Assembly: GCA_946478765.1 (NCBI GenBank)
Contig: CAMLDH010000170.1
Location: forward strand, 1-7,939
DNA: 7,939 nt
From: an uncultured Oxalobacteraceae bacterium
GTDB lineage: Bacteria; Pseudomonadota; Gammaproteobacteria; Burkholderiales; Burkholderiaceae
Direction: 5' to 3'
Shown here: positions 5,107 through 7,939 of the stretch, piece by piece
Position numbering within the stretch: position 1 is the stretch's first letter
Layout of the letters: each line of letters starts with the position of its first letter
Translations under genes and position numbers: made by a program
The notes under the pieces: model-generated
The model's database searches: none
Told to the model about the DNA's origin: nothing
Seen by the model: only the letters and a program-made list of their open reading frames with translations

Positions 5107-6303
5107 TCACAGCAGGGTCGCCAATGCACATTGGCGGTAATGGGCCGCCGCTTGTTCGGTCTGGCCCAATGCCTCATGCAATTGCGCCAGTTTCAGATGG
5201 ACTTCACGTACCATGCCGGACTCGGTGGCATCGGACAGTGCCCGCTCAAGATGACGCTGCGCTTTGCCCCACAGCTTCTGCTTCAGGCACAAGGTTCCCA
5301 GCGTGAGCGCCAGTTCCGGATCGGCTGGACGCCGGTTGATCCAGTCTTCACAACGTTCGATCTGCACCAGCAATGCCTGTGAGCCTTCCGCGCCGGCGGA
5401 ATCGCGATAGGCGCGCACCAGCCGATCATCCCATTCCACGACCAATGCCTTTTCCACCACTGCACATGCATCGGCATGCAGACCGCGCGCGTTGAACGCG
5501 CCAGCCGCACGCACCGCGACAAAAGGCTTCACACGATCGATGGCAGGAACTGTTGCCCATACGCGGTGGAGCGCCTCCTCATCGTACGCACGATCGAACA
5601 ACAGATCTTCATAAGCGAGCTCGCGCAAGCGGCGCGACAAGGTCGGATGCAGTGCATTATGCTTGTCCAGCGAACGCACCAAGCGCAGCACTTCCGGCCA
5701 ATTGCCGGCGCGCTGATTCGCCTTCAAGGCCAGACGCAATGCATGAATATGCCGGGTTCCGCTAGCGTTCAATTCCTTGACGACGTCCAGTGCAACGTCC
5801 GGACGGTGCTCATCGACCAGCAATTCGATCGAGGTCATCAGGCGTGCCGTCTTGAGCGAATTGTCGTCCTTCACCGTCGCCAGCCATGTATCGCGGCGCT
5901 CCGATTGACGCATGCGATGCGCCGCGCGGGCACCGATCAGTGCCGCCAATCCCGCGTTGCCCGGATTTTCGGCAGCGCGCCGGGCCGCTTTTTCCGCGTG
6001 GCCGAAACGGCCCTCGAACAGCGCCTTCAATGCATCGCGCAATGCGCGATTGCCTTCACGTTCGCGCCTTTCCTTGCGGTACGCCGCCACCTTCGCCGGC
6101 ATTTCCTGCGTGCTGCGTATGGTGTTCAGGATGACATACAGGAACACGAACAGCAGCAGCGTCAGCAGCAGAAAAAAATTGAGCGACAGGTCGATGCGAT
6201 ATGGCGGATAAAACAGCACGACGTTGCCCGGATTGAAGCGGGCCGTTACCGCAAGACCGATCGCGGTGGCAAACAAGGTGAGGAGCCAGAGGAATATGCG
6301 CAT
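5107..6303 (-). CDS. hemY: HemY, inner-membrane TPR protein of heme biosynthesis
   Basis: HemY of proteobacteria is an inner-membrane protein encoded with hemC, hemD and hemX and linked to late tetrapyrrole synthesis; its exact biochemical role is not settled. It must not be confused with the protoporphyrinogen oxidase also called HemY in Bacillus. This 398-residue protein has the family layout. There are two N-terminal membrane helices (about 3-20 and 42-60) separated by the typical NPGNVVLFYPPYRIDLSL region, then a basic stretch KVAAYRKERREREGN, then a long helical tetratricopeptide part. The two clearest repeats are at about 330-357 (ALTLGTLCLKQKLWGKAQRHL) and 364-391 (LKLAQLHEALGQTEQAAAHY). 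The length fits the family. The start ATG lies 2 nt beyond the hemX stop codon, so the two are co-transcribed. No intrinsic terminator is apparent after its stop, so some read-through into ppa is possible. Confidence 0.95.
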   Translation of the reverse strand: MRIFLWLLTLFATAIGLAVTARFNPGNVVLFYPPYRIDLSLNFFLLLTLLLFVFLYVILNTIRSTQEMPAKVAAYRKERREREGNRALRDALKALFEGRFGHAEKAARRAAENPGNAGLAALIGARAAHRMRQSERRDTWLATVKDDNSLKTARLMTSIELLVDEHRPDVALDVVKELNASGTRHIHALRLALKANQRAGNWPEVLRLVRSLDKHNALHPTLSRRLRELAYEDLLFDRAYDEEALHRVWATVPAIDRVKPFVAVRAAGAFNARGLHADACAVVEKALVVEWDDRLVRAYRDSAGAEGSQALLVQIERCEDWINRRPADPELALTLGTLCLKQKLWGKAQRHLERALSDATESGMVREVHLKLAQLHEALGQTEQAAAHYRQCALATLL

Positions 6304-6305
6304 GA

Positions 6306-7463
6306 CTAAGGCTTCGCTTTGTAATTGCGCACCGCGTTGAGGCTCTCGGCCAAGGTCGGCATCTCGATCGAGAGATTGCTGCCCTGCACCTGCTTCAGCA
6401 GCGCTTGCGCGACCTGCGTTTGCTTGGCCCGTGTATCGAAATATTTGGTGATCGCATCTTGCGCGGCAATCATGTCATTGCGAAACGCCGATTCATTGCG
6501 CGACAACAGTGCCAAACGGGCATTGAGCAGGCGCAGCTTGAGGTTCTCGCGCGCATAATATGCCTGCCCCGGCGACAGCAACAGCGCATCCGACGTATCG
6601 ACGCTGCGTACGCGAATCAATTGTCTTACTTCACTCCACATTTCATTGGCCCAGCTCTGCCATTTATCTTCGAGCGCCGCCAGCCATTCTCCGGATACGT
6701 TTTCCTTGCCGCGTGGTTCCCCGACTGGACTTGAGACAGCCCTGGATGCGACGTAGCGTGAATTCTTCGGTTGTGTAATCGGCACCACCGGCTTTTCATC
6801 GGAAAGCAGCGGCATGCCGTCAATCTGGCCGATGATGCTGTCGAGGCGCAGCGCAATGCCGGTGATATCAAGGCTGGGGAGGGCTTTCAGCTTATCCAGA
6901 TCTTTCGCAATGGCGCGCCGAATAAAGATGAACTGCGGCTTGTCGGAGCGCGACAGACGGCTGTCGGCATTTTGCAGCGCAATCAGCGCTCCTTGCACAT
7001 TGCCGGCCAGTTGCAGCTGCTGGCTGGCAGTGGACAACACCTGCTCGATTTCGGCCAGCGCCCAGTCGTCACGATTTCTGGAAAGCTCCTGGTACAGCTG
7101 CTCCAATGCCAGTTGCTGGCTTTGCGCCTCTGCCTGCTTGCTCTCCAATACCGTCACCTTGGCTTGCATCTCGCGCGCGCTTTCCTGCACGGTCTTGACC
7201 AGCACCTTGGTTTCGGCATTGATCGCGTCGCCATTCTGCAAGCGGCTCGCCACTTCAGTCCGCAAGCTGCGAATTTCCGCATGCGACACCCACCATTGCG
7301 CCGCCAGGAGTACGGCTAACACGACCAGGGCGGCATACAGCAAGCGGTTTTCGGTGTGATGCGGTTCGCGTCGCGGCATATTGGGTTTCGGTGCAGCCGG
7401 CTGCGCCTGTGGAGGCGCGGTCTGCTGTGCATTCGGTTCGGGGGAATTTGGCAGTTCGTTCAT
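6306..7463 (-). CDS. hemX: HemX family membrane protein of the hem operon
   Basis: This 385-residue protein has a Pro/Gln/Ala-rich cytoplasmic N-terminus (1-38) and a single membrane helix (about 41-58, LLYAALVVLAVLLAAQWWV). A long helical, probably coiled-coil region follows (about 65-135) with EVASRLQ, MQAKVTVLESKQAEAQSQQ and LEQLYQELSR. The conserved HemX domain then includes WALAEIEQVLSTASQQLQLAGNV and LRLLNARLALLSRNESAFRNDM. Databases often name such proteins uroporphyrinogen-III C-methyltransferase, but no SAM-methyltransferase domain is present; the name comes from old annotation or from HemDX fusions. The family is thought to organise or stabilise tetrapyrrole enzymes at the membrane, without proven catalysis. 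Its ATG overlaps the hemD stop in an ATGA, giving translational coupling, and hemY begins 2 nt after its stop. Here hemD and hemX are separate genes; some relatives carry a fused hemDX. Confidence 0.94.
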   Translation of the reverse strand: MNELPNSPEPNAQQTAPPQAQPAAPKPNMPRREPHHTENRLLYAALVVLAVLLAAQWWVSHAEIRSLRTEVASRLQNGDAINAETKVLVKTVQESAREMQAKVTVLESKQAEAQSQQLALEQLYQELSRNRDDWALAEIEQVLSTASQQLQLAGNVQGALIALQNADSRLSRSDKPQFIFIRRAIAKDLDKLKALPSLDITGIALRLDSIIGQIDGMPLLSDEKPVVPITQPKNSRYVASRAVSSPVGEPRGKENVSGEWLAALEDKWQSWANEMWSEVRQLIRVRSVDTSDALLLSPGQAYYARENLKLRLLNARLALLSRNESAFRNDMIAAQDAITKYFDTRAKQTQVAQALLKQVQGSNLSIEMPTLAESLNAVRNYKAKP

Positions 7464-7939
7464 GCTGTCGATTGTAACGCGGCAAGCAAACGCTCGTCGC
7501 CTGATCCGGTTAAGGTGATATCAACAAAACCCAGAGCCCGCGCCGTTTCTTCGATGCGGACGTGAGGTACGATAATTCTTTGCTGTTGCATTTTTGTAAC
7601 ACCATCATCATCTGCGACCTGCTGCACCATCTGCATCAGGATGTGCAATGCCTCGGAACTGGTCACGATCCAGTCGCCTCCGGCCTCCAGCAAGGTCTGC
7701 AATTGCATACGGCGGGCTTGATCCAGCATCGGCGCCGCGCGTCGATATGCGGCCACCTGCCTCACCTGCACGCCGGCATCGCGCAACGCATCGGCCAGCA
7801 ATTCGCGTCCGGTTTCGCCGCGGATAATCAAGACGCGCTTGCCCTTCAGCGCGTCCAGATCCAGGGTTTCCAGCAAGGATTGCGAATCGGTCCGGTGCGT
7901 ATCGCGCGGACTGACGATATGGGAATTGAGCGCCGTCAC
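7460..7939 (-). CDS. hemD: Uroporphyrinogen-III synthase, C-terminal part (5' end outside window)
   Basis: HemD closes the linear tetrapyrrole hydroxymethylbilane to uroporphyrinogen III with inversion of ring D, the step leading to heme and siroheme. Only 159 residues are visible and the frame runs off the right edge. The full protein is usually about 250-270 residues, so roughly 100 N-terminal residues are missing. The GTG at the very edge is not the start. Recognisable parts are LKGKRVLIIRGETGRELLADALRDAG with the RG-x-x-GRELL motif, followed by VAAYRR, then DWIVTSSEAL (the conserved T/S-S-xxA strand) and the end ITLTGSGDERLLAAL. The family is poorly conserved, but these blocks and the neighbours hemX and hemY make the call firm. 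hemC would be expected further upstream on this strand, beyond the window. Confidence 0.94.
   Translation of the reverse strand: MTALNSHIVSPRDTHRTDSQSLLETLDLDALKGKRVLIIRGETGRELLADALRDAGVQVRQVAAYRRAAPMLDQARRMQLQTLLEAGGDWIVTSSEALHILMQMVQQVADDDGVTKMQQQRIIVPHVRIEETARALGFVDITLTGSGDERLLAALQSTA

Noticed and set aside
5476..6309. Long open frame of 277 codons on the plus strand opposite hemY
   Set aside because: It is antisense to a clear HemY coding frame, its product is rich in Arg, Gln and His without a domain pattern, and no ribosome binding site is seen. It is a shadow of the GC-rich hemY codons.

Overview
The window looks like a piece of a betaproteobacterial chromosome, most likely Burkholderiales and possibly Oxalobacteraceae. 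The main reason is the right half: a minus-strand hemD-hemX-hemY run followed by ppa. HemX and HemY are the membrane-anchored proteins usually found beside hemCD in beta- and gammaproteobacteria. The family-level placement is inference from gene order and protein style; no rRNA or other marker is present.

Left half, plus strand (1-4337), accessory in character. It opens with the 3' end of a leucine-rich-repeat gene (2-403). This has the 20-residue repeats and C-cap of the IpaH/SspH/YopM effector style but no catalytic NEL domain after them. A compact four-gene operon follows (456-4045): a two-cupin protein, an asparagine-synthetase/beta-lactam-synthetase-like enzyme without the glutaminase cysteine, an unrecognised 115-residue protein ending in Gly-Gly, and a stand-alone ATP-grasp ligase. 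Gaps are 10 nt, a 41-nt overlap and 3 nt, so the genes are almost certainly co-transcribed and partly translationally coupled. Two different ATP-dependent amide- or peptide-bond-forming enzymes flanking a small protein suggest a pathway that builds or modifies a peptide or amino-acid-derived product. The small protein would be a candidate substrate or carrier and the cupin an accessory or tailoring protein. This is inference; I know of no named system with this exact make-up.

Junction (about 4046-4337). Directly after the ATP-grasp gene lies an in-frame remnant of the last third of an EamA/DMT-family transporter gene, with no 5' part. It probably marks the right edge of the inserted or rearranged module against the older chromosome. 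A symmetrical hairpin with A- and T-tracts (4336-4367) ends the remnant and also serves ppa, which comes from the other side.

Right half, minus strand (4398-7939), housekeeping. hemD (3' part only, running off the right edge), hemX and hemY are tightly packed (ATGA overlap, then a 2-nt gap). They supply uroporphyrinogen III synthase and two inner-membrane proteins linked to tetrapyrrole synthesis. After 160 nt comes ppa, a family I inorganic pyrophosphatase with all catalytic residues and probably its own promoter. No gene-free stretch exceeds 300 nt. I found no tRNA, rRNA, CRISPR array, insertion sequence or integrase.
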